Shown in pieces: positions 22,914-23,241 of a DNA stretch of 23,241 nucleotides (position 1 is its first letter; every line of letters starts with the position of its first letter). The notes under the pieces are model-generated. The model had not been told where the DNA came from, made no database searches, and saw only the letters and a list, made by a program, of their open reading frames with translations. Origin of the DNA: JAVXAN01 sp036660495 (GTDB lineage: Bacteria > Bacillota_I > Bacilli_A > RF39 > UBA660); the NCBI GenBank assembly GCA_036660495.1, contig JAVXAN010000012.1, forward strand, positions 1 to 23,241, written 5' to 3'. Both the position numbers and the translations under genes were made by a program.

Positions 22914-23241
22914 TTAAAATGAAACTTCTGTAATATTACCAATTGGGTCATTATGATGTTCTACCCAACACTTTTTCCAATCGTTAGTTCCTAAAAGTCC
23001 CATTATCGTACTAACAATAAGTGGAATTAAGAAAACCACAACTGCTGCAATTGCTCTTGAAATTAAAGTCTTTTGCGATTTTTTAATATCTTCATCTTTG
23101 CCTTGAGTAACTGCTTTTACTAAATCTATAGTTCCAAGTAAAATTAAAATTATTGGTACTACCCATTGAATAACCCTTAACACTAAACCAATTATAGCAA
23201 CAATTGTAAGCATTCCTCCAGAACAAATCTGATTAGCTAAA
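22914..23241 (-). CDS. Two-helix pilin-like (VirB2/TrbC-type) protein, N-terminus cut by window edge
   Basis: The frame stays open to the right edge, so 108 codons are seen and the start lies outside. An ATG at 23211-23213 is touched directly by GGAGGA with no spacing, so it is probably internal. The visible part is a Cys (in NQICSGG), a membrane helix (VLRVIQWVVPIILILLGTI), DLVKAVTQGKDEDIKKSQK as a charged, presumably cytoplasmic loop, a second helix (AIAAVVVFLIPLIVSTIMGLL), then a Cys in WKKCWVEHH. Small two-helix proteins at this place in type IV loci are usually pilin subunits; the mycoplasma ICE 'Mbov_0395' pilin-like group came to mind. It ends in its own terminator, allowing higher expression than the downstream operon. 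Confidence 0.7.
   Translation of the reverse strand, partial: LANQICSGGMLTIVAIIGLVLRVIQWVVPIILILLGTIDLVKAVTQGKDEDIKKSQKTLISRAIAAVVVFLIPLIVSTIMGLLGTNDWKKCWVEHHNDPIGNITEVSF

Overview
This is an AT-rich bacterial chromosome segment of low-GC Gram-positive character. Pointers are Shine-Dalgarno sites of the AGGAGG or AGGTGA type, TG-extended -10 promoters (TGnTATAAT), U-tailed hairpin terminators, an scpA-scpB pair, a Bacillus-type MurC and a B. subtilis-like elongator tRNA-Met. All visible Trp codons are TGG, and two genes end in TGA, so the standard bacterial code fits better than the mycoplasma code. An uncultured Bacilli/Erysipelotrichia-like or Mollicutes-sister gut bacterium is a plausible source; this is inference. 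The window contains one 100-base run of N and is cut through a gene at each end.

Left part (1-9534): ordinary chromosomal genes, mostly on the minus strand. They are a partial YjdF/DUF2238-like membrane protein, a GNAT acetyltransferase, tRNA-Met(CAU), a short-chain dehydrogenase, murC, tRNA-Leu(CAA), a small unknown protein, a lone slipin, an operon of an unknown 128-residue protein with scpA and scpB, a divergent RNHCP zinc-binding protein, an unknown 197-residue protein, rmuC and a single-domain rhodanese. Nearly every gene end has a hairpin terminator, often overlapping the stop codon.

Right part (9585-23241): a type IV secretion/conjugation-like gene cluster read right to left. In transcription order it has (a) a partial two-helix pilin-like protein; (b) a surface protein with Ig-like modules whose C-terminus repeats that two-helix unit, a VirB6-like channel protein with a very long cytoplasmic tail, a PrgI/VirB3-like small membrane protein, a TraC-like domain protein and a VirB4 ATPase; (c) a large membrane-anchored peptidoglycan hydrolase carrying SpoIID-like, NlpC/P60 and CHAP domains behind tandem peptide repeats, then a lipoprotein with an extra C-terminal helix; (d) a VirD4/TraG-type coupling ATPase with an NPF-rich tail. 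Terminators and promoters between the blocks suggest at least four transcription units. No relaxase, integrase or attachment site is visible, so it could be part of an integrative conjugative element continuing to the right or a resident secretion machine.

The points most worth attention are the triple-domain hydrolase, the matching two-helix modules each flanked by a pair of cysteines, the unresolved 36-bp repeat array whose gap length can be constrained by frame, and two long perfect dyads sitting on -10 promoter elements.
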